Part shown: positions 14,085 through 27,143 of the stretch, in pieces
How the letters are laid out: every line of letters starts with the position of its first letter
Numbering within the stretch: the stretch's first letter is position 1
Source of the DNA: Osedax frankpressi
Lineage: Eukaryota; Annelida; Polychaeta; Sabellida; Siboglinidae
NCBI GenBank assembly: GCA_964035775.1
Contig: OZ038313.1
Span: 12,952,905 to 13,016,904, forward strand
DNA: 64,000 bases
Direction: 5' to 3'
The notes under the pieces: model-generated
The model's database searches: none
The model's input: the letters and a program-made list of their open reading frames with translations, nothing else
Told to the model about the DNA's origin: nothing
Program-made: the position numbers and the translations under genes

Positions 14085-14990
14085 AGCCAAAACCAAGAAT
14101 AACGGATAAATAGAAAACGAAAACATTGAAAAATGACGTAGTTACGTAATCCTATTTAAGAGTGCTGCATCTTCCGAGAGATTTGTTGTTTTATAAGCTT
14201 ACGCACTGAACCGTGACATCGTATTTTAACAACCATTATTTCATTCTTATCACAGTCTAAATTTGTACTAGATAATTTACGAACGAGCTCAAGTAGAGAA
14301 CACTACATTTACACGTAATAATACTCTTATGTATTATATAATTATTATTTACTACATTATTCATTTATAGAATAAACTATAAACTACATTTTTCTAGTGT
14401 ATACATTTTTAGTAATACAATCACTTATTACCAGCAACCCTTATGTAATATTCATATATTTACTACAATTTTCGAATAAATTACAGCTGTCATAAATTAT
14501 ATTAAACATGAATAGGTCGTATCTTATGCTACGGAGAATTATTATTTTTATAAATGCTTATTCTTAGTGTAAATATATTAACTTATAAAAACCATAATAT
14601 ATTTAAATAGTGTAATTATTTTCTTTAGATTATGTATTTAATTAAAATGTAGGTATAAATATTTCAAAACTATAAACAACTATTGTATAATATAAACCTA
14701 TACTATTTCAAGACATTTTAATTTTAAATTATTACATGTTAGAACAATTATTAAAAATTAAAAAATATCTAATATAGTTTTGTCAGTACAATTATATCAA
14801 GCTAAGCTAATATCAAATGTATACAGATTCAGTATATGGTTTATGATTTAATTTGATAATAAATATTTAAATATAGATATAATTAAACTTAGCCATAGAA
14901 TTAATTATAGAAATTATTACATAATACACATACGAATAAGTCAATTAGATTTTAATTAATGATACACTAAATAAAATGCCATACATTGTG
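14085..14990 (+). repeat. Left arm of a large inverted repeat
   Basis: It matches 19260-20470 in reverse complement, by eye about 80-85 percent identical with small indels. Clear anchors are ttacgtaatcc with aagagtg at 14145, taggtcgtatcttatg near 14515, and cagtatatggtttatgattt near 14832. No coding frame is seen. The outer edge abuts a (TA)n tract ending near 14062. Confidence 0.8.
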
Positions 14991-15752
14991 TTAGTATATT
15001 ACTATAGTATATTGCCATTGTGTGTATGTGTGTGTTTGTATATTATATGTAAATAGATATGAATAATATTTATAAAACGTATTTATTTACCATTTACCTT
15101 CCGCGGATTTTTCAAGAATATGCGCTATTTTCACCAGCGATTTTTGTATTTATTATAAAGTTATACTATTACTCACCTAATATACTTTTACATTATCAAA
15201 TAATAATAATCGATAATTATAAGTTATCATATTTTTAAAGATAATTTAATTATCTTTTATTATTAATTTTATTATTAATTATTGTTGATGTTAATATATT
15301 TCTATATATATATATTACCATCATCAATAACTTGCAGTCTTGTATTTATATAATAAAAATTAAATACAATTTTTTTTAGAATTAATATTATAATTAATTA
15401 ATTTAATAAATTAATAATTTCGTATTTTACAAGAACATGTTCCATTATGAATGCAATATCCGATATATAATCGTAATTCCATATCAGATTTTATTATTTT
15501 AGTTAATAAAAATGTTTTATAAATAGTATTCATCTCTATTTACATATACTATACAAACACACACATACACACACACACACACATACACACATACATACAA
15601 AACATACACACACATACAAACACACACACACACACACATACACACACATAAACATACATATATGATCACACATATAAATACATAGATATAGTCAATATTA
15701 CATGTATAATAATTTAACAAAATTATTACTTATTTTTGAATAAATTGTATAA

Positions 15753-15812
<60 letters not shown>

Positions 15813-15977
15813 TAGATATATCAATATCAATATCAATATCAATATATATATATATATACTATTCTTTTTTTTATCCAAATTTTATACATAATAATTATTT
15901 TCCCATATCACATTTACCTACCCCTGAAAAATAATTTCTAAAGTATAAATACCAAGTAATATAGTACTTATTTAGAC

Positions 15978-16045
<68 letters not shown>

Positions 16046-16759
16046 GTATATAGACATATTTACACATATTTACACCCAGCTTACTACGATATTACTTACA
16101 GTCATGTCCTACTCGAAATTACACAACACCTATTATATTATATTATGCTAACACATAATCTGACATTAATTGACTTGTAAATTAGATCATTTAATAGCTC
16201 AAAAGGATTTATCATTCTAACTAATAGAATAATCAATATAAAAGTTAACTATATTTAAAACAGGCAACCAATTATATTTGTCACATGTGTATTCATGTAA
16301 CAGTTCTAGATTAGGCGAAATCTACCTCACACGTGATCAGAATATATTGTAAATAATGGTTTTACACCCGAGATCATATAAAAGCATCACTTTCAGTTTT
16401 GCTAGTGAATCGGTTTTTGGTACTATAATATTATATATAAATGACCTTTCTACAGAGTTTAACCTATTTTATTATCATACGATTTTAGTTGAATATTTCT
16501 AACAACAAATACTGACCGTTCGAAAAATCTAAAACAATTATCAATATATTAATAAATGATGTAATATATAAAATTAAACAAGCTAACTATGTACCTTATA
16601 ATATATCAAATGCAAATAATGATATAAATTAAATATAAATCACGATACTAATATAATAAAAAAAAGTTAATAATATAACATTTTTAGGTGTAATAATATA
16701 TGATAAGTTAGAGTTAGATTAGATTAGAGGTAAGTTATATTAGATTTTAATCCCAATTA

Positions 16760-16802
<43 letters not shown>

Positions 16803-18630
16803 ATTTAGAAAAACTATTGTTATTTTATGTAAAATTAAATCAAAGATTGAAAAAAATCACTGATTTAAATTTAAAATATGAATTAATTCATTTCTTTGCT
16901 GCCACTTGATTTATTGATAATATATTTGAAGAAATACATTTCATCAAATATAAAAAGAATTCAATTGCCTTTCAAGATAATTAACTGTTTATTCAATTGA
17001 ATATATTTTATGTTTTGTTATCATAAATACAATATTTACTAATATAGAAATTAATATACTTAATTTGTTTCCACATGTACACCCACCCACCCACCATCTC
17101 ACACACACACGCACACACACACACACACATACACACACACACACATATACATACATGATATCACTAACGATATAATAACATAATATTATTAATCTAAATT
17201 GAAATTACGGAAATAAATTGATTCGATGGATTAAACTAGCATATCAATTATGTTTGTTCATTTTTACACAAATTGATAGCTACCTTAAACAATATTTTAA
17301 CATCTACTCAAATCTAGGATACTTTTATTATATAACCATATATAAATATATATATATATATGTATATATATATATGTATATATATATCAGTTTCAGACTA
17401 TAGTCTAAGGTATACCTTAAATATGAAGTAGAGTAATCCATCGAACTTTTAGAATCTAAAGTATATTTGATAGCAAAATCTAAAGAACTTATTTTTGAGT
17501 AGTACTCAGTGGATCAGAATGCAAATACGGGTAGGATTTCTAAATAACTTGGTTAATAACATTTTAGGTTTTAGACTAGGTTACACAAATTTTCGACGAT
17601 AAAGAATTATAAATATATAATAGAAAACATATGTTTGTTCAAAAGAACAGATTGCATAAGCGTAATATTTTTTAAAAACTACCACATTTATTAGATAATA
17701 ACTGTAATCCGTGCACTCATAAGCGAACCCATATATTGGCAAGTATTGATAGAATGATAACTAACATAGCAATGCTATTCTTTAGTAATGATCAAACATA
17801 ACAATATTAAATAATAATAATCCTATAGATCGATTTAATGATCAAAAGTGTGTACACTTTATCCTTTATTCAAGCCTAATGGAAAATAGAATAGACGATT
17901 GAATTGAATTATTGAAATACCTAATGCAGCCAGTAATAACATACGGAGACTAATTCATATGTTCGAAATATATCGTAAGAAGAATTTAGATAGAGAAAAA
18001 TCACCTGGTGTCAACATCCGAAGAATCGCTTCCCTATATAATCAATATAATATGTTCATTTAATATATAGATATATATTTATATATATATATATATATAT
18101 ATAAGTTTGTTAATTTTAGAAACATTTCACTATACAATATTCTAGGATAAACCATAATTCAAATAAAATGTGAAGGATCAAGAAATAAATTAATACTTCG
18201 CAAAAACTTAATAATTGAAGATATTTAAAGCGAATTAAGTTGAGTTATTTTTAAATTTCACGTAACGATTCCTACTACTATTCATGCGACTCGAGTGAGT
18301 AATTATACTTACTCAAGCAAGCTTATAAGTATACTTATAAGCACGTAGATAAGTAAGCAAGCAAATAAGTAAGTAAGTGAGTAAGTAAGTAAATAAGTTA
18401 TGTAAATGTAAAACATTTTTAGAAATTGTATTTTCAAACAAATGTATTACAGTAACAATTATTTTTCAATTTTATTAAAAATATCATTATAAAACAATTT
18501 AATTCGTGAGTTATATAATTATGATGTGCTACTATATTAATCTACTTGATAAAAAAACCATAATTATAGATCATTTTTATTTATTATTAAACTATGTTAA
18601 AATAACGTTAACATTAATTTACTGTTTACA

Positions 18631-18697
<67 letters not shown>

Positions 18698-19259
18698 AGT
18701 ATGTATGTATGTATGTATGTGTGTTATGTGTATATGTGTGAATTTGTATATTATATAAATAGAGGATAATAATACTTAAACATCTTATTAACTAATAGAA
18801 TAACATCGGATAATGGAATCGTGATGATCATTATTTCGATATATATCAGATATCGCATTTTCTATAGTTAATAATTATATATAATTACATATAAATATAT
18901 ATAAAGGATCATATATTTATTAAATGCGAATTTAATAATTTATTAAATAAATAATTTTTTATATTATTTCTTAAAAATAACAAATTCAATTTAATATATA
19001 TTATATCAATATTAATTTGTTTTGCATATATTTTTTAATTTAAACTTTTAATCTTCATTTTAGATACAAAAGTTATTCCGCAAGACACATATTTTCTAAT
19101 TGGATATCTTAATTTTTAAACTATTATTATTTAATTAGGTTTAAGAAATATATTTATATAATACTTATAATTTATAATGCCATGTTTAACCATATACATA
19201 TTTAATTAAACAGATATATAAGTTACAATGTATCTTAGAAATGTTACAACATATCATAA
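14991..19259. other. AT-rich DNA between the inverted repeat arms, no gene seen
   Basis: The stretch holds (CA)n-rich tracts at 15550-15660 and 17085-17150, several (TA)n tracts (15757-15860, 15980-16042, 16764-16800, 18632-18684) and an (AAGT)n run at 18345-18400. Open frames here are short and of microsatellite composition. I see no exon with protein-like content and no transposase. Confidence 0.6.
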
Positions 19260-20470
19260 GTTTAATGATTAAATTAGAAGCAATTTTATAGTATTTTATT
19301 TAGTCTTTAGGACTTTGTGTTGAAATACAATTGACTTATTTGTATATGAATTATGTAATAATTTTATAATTAAATTCAATGGCTAAAACTATTTTAATCT
19401 ATATTTAAATATGTATTACCAAATGAAATCATAAACCATATACTGATTCTGTATAAATTTGATATTAGTATAGCTTGATACGATTTTACTCACACAACTA
19501 TATTAGATATTTTTAGATATTTAACAATTGTTCTATCATACAATAATTTAACATTAAAATGCATTAAAATAGTATAGGTTTATATTATATAATAGTTGTT
19601 AATATTTTTTAAATATATGTTAACCTCCATTTTAATTAAATGCATAATTTAAAGAAAATAATCACTCATTCTAAATATATTATGATTTTTATAAGTTATT
19701 ATGTTTACACTAAGAATAAGCATATTTTAAAATAATAATTCTCCGTGGCATAAGATACGACCTATTCATGTTTAATATAATTTATGACAGCTGTAATTTA
19801 TTCGAAAATTGTAGTAAATATATGAATATTACATAAGGTTTGCTGGTAATAAGTGAGTTTATTACTAAACATGTATACAATAGAAAAATGTAGTTTATAG
19901 TTTATTCTATAAATGAATAATGTAGTAAATAATAATTATATAATAAATAAGAATATTTAGTATAGATGCCAATAAAAGTCAAATTTTAAAGCATTTATTT
20001 ATAATAAAACTTGATTGTTATATAATATTTAAATATTTAATTTTTACAAATAATATTATTCATACAATATATATTTTTGATTGTATAACTATTATATATC
20101 TATGTTTAGTTTATTATTATTTCTAAATGAGCATTCACAGAGAGTTTTACCCCAGCTTTCTAAAACTATTTTTAAAAAATTCTATATTATATAGAAAAAC
20201 TTCATTTATATATAACTATGTTTTATAAATATAAAACCTTATTTAAATATTGTATTTCTTAATTTTTATAAACAACTGTATGCTACTATTAATGGAATTA
20301 ATATTAAATGGATCATGTCTGGAATATCTAAAAATAAACGACCTCCTAATATGCGTACGTATATAACACCACTAATCGCGGGAAAGGTACAACACTCTTA
20401 GAAAGGATTACGTAAATACGTAATTTTTTCTTAAGATTTGTTCGTTCTCTAATATTCTAGTGTTCTAGGT
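19260..20470 (-). repeat. Right arm of a large inverted repeat
   Basis: This is the reverse-complement partner of 14085-14990, somewhat longer through indels. Anchors include cataagatacgacctattc near 19750 and ggattacgtaaatacgtaat near 20405. The arms could be two independent copies of one non-autonomous element or the ends of a fold-back element about 6.4 kb long. Confidence 0.8.
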
Positions 20471-20949
20471 TTTAATAGTAGCAATCGTAACTTATTATTA
20501 AGTTCATAAATAATATCACATCACAGACAAGTGAATATCATAGATTAATATATGTAATTGTATTATGATACAATGGTTGATCACACAACATTATAATTGT
20601 ATTATTTCATATATTTCTTGCATCTGTTTAAGTCATAATTTTGAATTAACTAGTGTTTAATCGAATAAAATAATACTATTGTAATATAACAATATGAAAA
20701 TTTATTATGTATTTGAATGTATATAAATGTATATAATTATATTTACAAATATCTTAAATATTACTATCTCGAGGATATTTTTTACATTTGATTTTATAAT
20801 TTAAAAAAATGTATTTAACTATAAAACTAAGAATAATTATTATATGATATCCTATATTATGCATTTCAAGTAGCTTAATATCACTATATCCATTAATTTG
20901 ATGAGGTAAGGCGTGTGACGTAATGGGTCACCCATTTCCCTTTGAAATT

Positions 20950-21175
20950 CCCGCTAGTTGGAATATCCTACCGACATCGGTCAAAACCACCTACAAGCAC
21001 AGCCATAAATGCATATGTTAGCTACAATTCACTTGCTAACTGTTGATAAAATATGTACAAAATAATGGCTTTATTTCAACAAAATCTTGAATACGTGTGA
21101 CATTGATTTGTTTTTTAAAATATTTAATAAGATATGAGAATTTAATTATATTAAATGTTAATGAAATAAGCACTT
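20950..21175 (+). pseudogene. Copied fragment of the M13 gene (exon WNILP...SHNFI plus intron), plus strand
   Basis: The segment is a diverged reverse-complement copy of 7335-7573, including the acceptor cgctag, the exon 7504-7562 equivalent, its donor gttagc and about 160 bases of intron. The exon copy reads WNILPTSVKTTYKHSHK, so several residues differ from the parent. Because intron is included, it arose by DNA duplication and not by reverse transcription. Confidence 0.8.
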
Positions 21176-21199
21176 ATATTCATATATACATCTTATTAA

Positions 21200-21358
21200 T
21201 TATCGAGTTATCGTATTAATTATCATTACATAAGAAACCCACATATTCCACCGCGTTATCAGCTACCCGATACTGACATGTATCTACTTGACGAGTGAAC
21301 TCACCTTATTATGGAATATCTAGGAATGAACAGCTTACCGCACAGCACCTGAGCCCGC
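21200..21358 (-). pseudogene. Copied fragment of the M13 gene (exon with AQVSCGKLF plus intron), minus strand
   Basis: The segment is a direct, diverged copy of about 5188-5352. On the minus strand it reads AQVLCGKLFIPRYSII and then meets a stop, so it cannot act as the parent exon. It lies head to head with the fragment at 20950-21175, although the two parent exons are on the same strand and 2 kb apart, so the copy has been rearranged. It ends abruptly where the transposase-like block begins. Confidence 0.78.
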
Positions 21359-21360
21359 AG

Positions 21361-23245
21361 GTTCTACACAAGTACTAATACTATTAATGACAATGGCATA
21401 GATAGTGGTATTAGACATACTGATGATAATGAGATAGATAATATAAATCATGTAAAAAATTCAAATTTTAATTCAGAAAATATATTATTTAATAATATTG
21501 AAATCGATTTAGAAGATACAGACTTTTTCAAGTTCATTAACCATGGAAAATGTTTCAGATACAGCACGCATTTCGATTATTAAAAACATGAAAATATGAT
21601 GTACAATTGATACTAGACCTTTTCATTATATTACACTTGTAAAACTATTATCTAAATTTTTAGCATTAGATAGCGTACAGATATTATTAAAGGAACACCA
21701 AAAAAACAGTTTTTCAAAAGATAGTTATTCAGATATTTGCGATGGAGAAAAATGGATGCACAATGATAATGGCATATTTAATATTCAATTGCAATTCTAT
21801 ATCGATGAACTCGAAATTTGTAATCCACTAGGAAGTAGTAAGACGTTGTATAAAATATCTGCTGTATATTTTACATTATTAAATTTTCCATTAAATATTC
21901 GTTATAATAGATCATATATATTTTTATGTTTATTATTTCGTGAAATTTTTTTGAAACAATCAAATGATGGTTACCAAATATTTTTTGAACCATTAATAAA
22001 TGATTTAATAATATTTAAAAAAGGAATTACTGTAAAATTAAATATTTTCCGCACTTTTTAGATTTTGTGATATTGATTTTAAAGAAATGAAGACAATTAC
22101 TAATGTAAATAATCTCACTTTTAGAAATAAAACTAATTATTTACATCATTTACATAATAATTTACATGGTGTTAAACAAATTCTGCTTTAGAAAAGTTAC
22201 ATGATTTTCAAATATTCAATCAACTTCCTTCAGATATTATGCATGACTTATTAGAAGGTGTAATTCCAATAACATTACATACTATTTTGAAACATCTAAT
22301 ACATACAAATTTAATCAATATCAATGAAATAAATGATAATTTAAAATAAAAATATTTCCCTAAAAATTCTAATGTCCCTCATTTTTTTCACAAAGTATTC
22401 TCGATAAAAAACACAAACAATTTAAAGGTACAGCTTCTGAAATTCTTGAAATATTTTACAGTTTTCCTCGATTAGTTAATAGTATAAATTTAAATTCAAA
22501 TAATCATTTTAACCTCTATCTGTAATTGCGCAATATTTTTGAATATGTATATAGTCCTGTAATACTTAAAAATATTTTAATTCATTTAGAAAATATGATT
22601 AGATCATTTCTAGATCAATTTATTATTCGTTATGGTTCTCAACTAATATGTCCTAAATTTCATTTTATGTTGGATTATTGTTATTATATTAAGTTATACG
22701 GTCCATTGCATAATCTATATAGCTTACCCTTTGAAAGTAAGCACCAATTTTTCAAAAAATCTCAAAGATGTTCACAAAATTTTATAAGCGTTTTATAATT
22801 TTATAAACATACACTAGCAATATTTTTCAATATTTTTTGTAAGATTATTTAGATAGAAAACCTGAATGTGAGCAAATAAATTCACTTAATTTGCCTGAAA
22901 CCCTAATAGACGAATCAAAATATAAATTTAAAATTATCGATTTTCCTACTCAACTGTATATAACACACTCTATTACATTAAATAGTATAAAATATTCCGA
23001 TACTAAACATATATATTATATTTTTGGAATATCATTCAATTATCCCATCTTTTTATGTGTAAATTTATAGTTTTTTTATTAAAATGAATATCATTTATGT
23101 GGTAAAATTGCAGTGCCTAAAATGTTTTGTGAAAATGTACAAGCGTATGAAGTAAATCCTTTTGAAGATTGATTCATCGTTAAACCTACTGATATTTTGA
23201 ATGCATATAAAAAAGATATTTTTCACATAATAATAAAAATTATGC
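21361..23245 (+). pseudogene. Decayed DNA-transposon gene (transposase-like protein)
   Basis: Frames broken by several stops and shifts together follow one protein family that is widespread in fish and invertebrate DNA transposons. Recognisable blocks are LQFYIDELEICNPLGSS at 21785-21840, then ISAVYFTLLNFPLNIRY; LPSDIMHDLLEGVIP near 22225-22270; CPKFHFMLDYCYYIKLYGPL near 22650-22710; and LPFESKHQFFKKS just after. The family pattern is YxDExEvCNPLGs, HKL-Y-tLxNlPPkyRs, P-DxMHDLLEG, GPL and FExKHxFFK. Which superfamily is unclear (possibly CMC/EnSpm-like). No terminal repeats or target duplication were identified with confidence. Confidence 0.65.
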
Positions 23246-23299
23246 ATTTTCAATATTTGATATAACTTATCATAATAAATAATATGCATTAAAAATTAT

Positions 23300-23336
<37 letters not shown>

Positions 23337-23494
23337 CTTATACATATACTTTATTCCTATTATTTGTTATATTTAAAATAATATTTAATTCTATTATTTT
23401 TGTATTCTTTATTTACTATTATTATATTTAAATCAATATTTAATTATACTATTCATTATTATTTTAATTTAATATATTATTACTATGTGCTAAG

Positions 23495-23867
23495 ATGTTC
23501 GGAGAATCTTTCATTGAATCGATCAAATCATCAGCATCAACATCTTCAAAATTCAATACGAAGCAATCCAGGTGAGTTTTTTACTATTTATATTTTACAA
23601 TATTAAATATACTAATTAAAATATATTAATTTCTATTTTCTATAGTTTTGAGCAACCTAATGAAGGAATGCTGATTGCTGATGATGATGATGGAAATCAT
23701 GTAGAGTAAGTTTTTCTTTATTTATATTTTACGATTAATTCTATTAATTTATATATTATTCAATGTATAAATATTAATTCTAAAAATGTATCTCTTTTCT
23801 ATAGTTTTAATATGCAATCAGTAAATATATGCAAATCATCAGTATCAAAAGATTTATTCGGATATAA
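23495..23867 (+). CDS. Three small phase-2 exons of an unrecognised gene
   Basis: Starting from ATG at 23495, exons 23495-23571, 23646-23705 and 23805-23867 have good splice sites (gtgagt, gtaagt and gttagt donors; ttctatag acceptors). All introns are in phase 2, so the frame stays open. The product begins MFGESFIESIKSSASTSSKF, then SFEQPNEGMLIADDDDGN and DFNMQSVNICKSSVSKDLFG. It is Ser-rich and acidic with no known domain. It follows the transposase relic directly and may be a second transposon gene or its 3' exons. A possible continuation near 24050-24160 is not convincing. Confidence 0.35.
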
Positions 23868-23869
23868 GT

Positions 23870-24219
23870 TAGTTTAATTTGAAATTATAATTTTCTTTAT
23901 TATCCTTGTCTTAACTTCTTAATATGAATGGCTAAATGTTATTTTGTATCCATTATACTTTATTAACTTATTTCTAATATTTATACTGATGAATTTAAAT
24001 ATAAAATAATGAGAATTTACTATTCAGATTATCTACATTTGAACATTATTGATTGAATCTGCAAAATCATCGGTAAAATATTAGCCAAAAACCAAGCATA
24101 GGAAAGAATTACTAAATCAAATTATTGCTGATCTGGAGACATTGTTATTATAATTTGTTAATTATATTTGTTATTAATTACGTAAAAATTAAGCTTACTT
24201 ATAATTATTAGTTTAATAA

Positions 24220-24271
<52 letters not shown>

Positions 24272-26340
24272 ATATCCATATACAGAAATTTATCAAGGAT
24301 TCGTATACATAGAAGTATTGATAGTTTAATGTCTAAGTATACATTTTTAGGAGATAAGGTTTTTAAGTAATAATTTAATTATTTATGTATTATATTTTAT
24401 GTACTATATTCTTTGTTCTTGGAATATTCTATGATTAAATTATAGTATATATTATATAATATTAATATATAATGATCATTTAAAATTCATTTAGTTTTAC
24501 ACAATGATGTAAGTGTAAAGTAACACAATTAAATTAATCTATTATTTAAAATAACAATTTCAATATTTTAGTTAAAAATATATATTATAATTTAATACTT
24601 ATGGATTAAATACTTAAAGGATTTAATAAAACTTTACACAATTAGATAAGCTGAAAAAAGTTTACTTTCGGCCTTATCTTATAAAAGAAGGAACTGTGTA
24701 GATGATACATACACATTTATATAGAAAAAACATGGCTGTAAAGGCATCGGAAGACAGCCTATACAATATGGAAATATAATAATTAGGCAAAAACATATTG
24801 TCAAGGTATATATTTATATATTAGTTATATGTATAGACATAGCAGTCATATTTATAGACACATTAATAAATATTTTTTATGTAATCTTTTATATGTATAA
24901 AAATTGTATTAATAACTATATATCACTTAATAATATTACTATGTATTAATATGTATAAAAATTGTACTAATATCTATATATCACTTAATAATATTACTAA
25001 ATTCAGAATATTACTAACTTATCGCCAAAGTTATCTAATGAAGAAATAATTGTATTAAAAAACGATTACAATTAAATTTTACAATAAAATATAAAGGAAA
25101 TGAGGTTATATAACATAATCATCACATAATGACAATATTTATGACTATATAACTATAAACTAAATAAATTAACTTACACTTGTAAAAAGAATATATATAT
25201 ATATTAATATAATATATAAGTTTTTACAATCTCATTCGCAGAGAGATCACACAATTATTGAGAATACCGAGGCAATGATGTTTCATGATTTTCACTCATG
25301 ATTTTTTAACGAATTATCCATCCATGGAAATAATCGATCTTGCAAGTATTCAGTTTATAGGTTGAACATCGTAATATTTTATTAAATTACAAATATTGCT
25401 TAATTAATATCATCGGTTATGATATTGATGCATATTATAAAGAAGTACTATAATTACTAACTAACTAATGAATTATATTTAAATTAAAATAATTTCATAC
25501 ATAATGCATATCATAAGATATTTTTCAGATTTATTATGAATATACTTAATTTTATATTATGATAATTAATTATTACTATATTAATATTTGAAAAAGATTT
25601 AAGTTTTTGTTTTATGTAATTAACTAATATTTCTTGAATTTAGAGTTTAATTAATTAATCTTATTATGTTGCAGGTTATTGATGACATGGAAATTTCTTT
25701 TGGATTTTTTAAAATGAAAATATCATTAACAACATTTTCACATCATGCAAGCAAATTCTCCAAAATTTGTAAAGGAATGGATGCTAATATCTATTATTAA
25801 ATTTATATTAAATATCAAAATAAAAAACATCCATAAATAAACATAATAATGGTTAGTCATTACTTTCAAAACAAATATCAATATTTATTCTAATTGTTTG
25901 TGATTATTAATAAGTTAATTCTAATATATATTTTAAATTTATTACAACATTTATTAGATCATTTTTTATAGATAATTTACTTGAATTTGTCGTCAGTATG
26001 ATTTTTTATAATATTAGGATGTGATACAGATTATTGTATTGTTGAAAAAATAATGTTAGTATTTATAGTTGTGCAAGATATGATAATATTAATTATTATT
26101 CAAGAAATATGATTTCCATACATATAAATGTAAAACAAATTTAAAATGTTTAAAATTTATTTTTTCATACTTATAATATTTTCATAATATAATATTTATA
26201 AAATAAGTTTACATTTATTTTCATATATTATTATATTTTCGTATATCTCAAATTTTATACAGGAAACTAAAACGCTTCGTCCACAATATGTAAATAACAA
26301 TAATAATTATTTTATTTTAATTGAAAGTAGTGAGGTTTCT
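23870..26340. other. AT-rich DNA after the transposon relic
   Basis: Short protein-like scraps occur (near 24060-24160 with KTKHRKELLNQIIADLETL before a stop, and near 25250-25340), perhaps transposon remnants. No gene can be built from them. Confidence 0.4.
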
Positions 26341-26349
26341 AAATGTAAT

Positions 26350-26398
26350 AATTATTTGGATGCTATTATTTTTTATAAATAATAGCATCCAAATAATT
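26350..26398. repeat. Perfect 21-bp inverted repeat (hairpin)
   Basis: The arm AATTATTTGGATGCTATTATT at 26350-26370 is repeated in exact reverse complement at 26378-26398, separated by only 7 bases. A perfect 21-bp stem with a short loop is more than chance predicts even here, because the arm includes GGATGC. Confidence 0.8.
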
Positions 26399-26752
26399 TT
26401 ATATTTTTTATATCATTTTATTTTCAATATTATGTTTCATTCGAAAGTTAATAATTTTTTAATATTGATTTCAAATTATGTTTTTAATAATTATTCAGGT
26501 GTAAGGTAAAAGGCATATATAGGAAATTATTAATATTATTTATATTATATTTTATTTATATATTTTATTTGTATATAAATATGTCTATTTTATTATTTCG
26601 TATACATGCATATATTTTTATGCGTATTTATTTTCTAAACTTATATTTTTATAATAAACTAATAATCATTTTACAAGAAAGTGTTTTAATTTAATAAAAA
26701 GTGAATTAATATATAAATAGTATGACATTTTAAATAATAAAAAAATAAAATA

Positions 26753-27143
26753 AAACCTTTATTATATTCGCGCGTATAATAAAGGTTTAAAAACCTTTAT
26801 TAGATTCGCGCGTATAATAAAGGTTTAAAAACCTTTATTAGATTCGTGCGTATAATAAAGGTTTAAAAACCTTTGTTAGATTCGCGCGTATATTAAAGGT
26901 TTAAAAACTTTTATTAGATTGGCTCGTATAATAACAGTTTTAAAACCTTTATTAGATTCGCGTGTATAATAAAGGTTTAAAAACTTTTATTAGATTCGCG
27001 CGTATAATAAAGGTTTATAAACCTTTATTAGATTCGCGCGTATAATAAAGGTTTAAAAACTTTTATTAGATTCGCGCGTATAATAAAGGTTTATAAACCT
27101 TTATTAGATTCGTGCGTATAATAAAGGTTTAAATACCTTTATT
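26753..27143. repeat. Tandem array of ten 38-bp hairpin units with CG-rich centres
   Basis: Each unit is aaacctttatta, then gattcgcgcgta, then taataaaggttt, plus two spacer A. The two 12-base ends are perfect complements, so every unit can fold as a stem with a 12-base loop holding CGCGCG. Units start about every 38 bases (attcg at 26766, 26804, 26842 and so on). Copies differ by a few substitutions, mostly in the loop (gcgcg to gtgcg or gcgtg). Confidence 0.85.

Noticed and set aside
26753-27143. CRISPR-like array
   Set aside because: Units are contiguous 38-bp palindromes without unique spacers, in a eukaryotic context.
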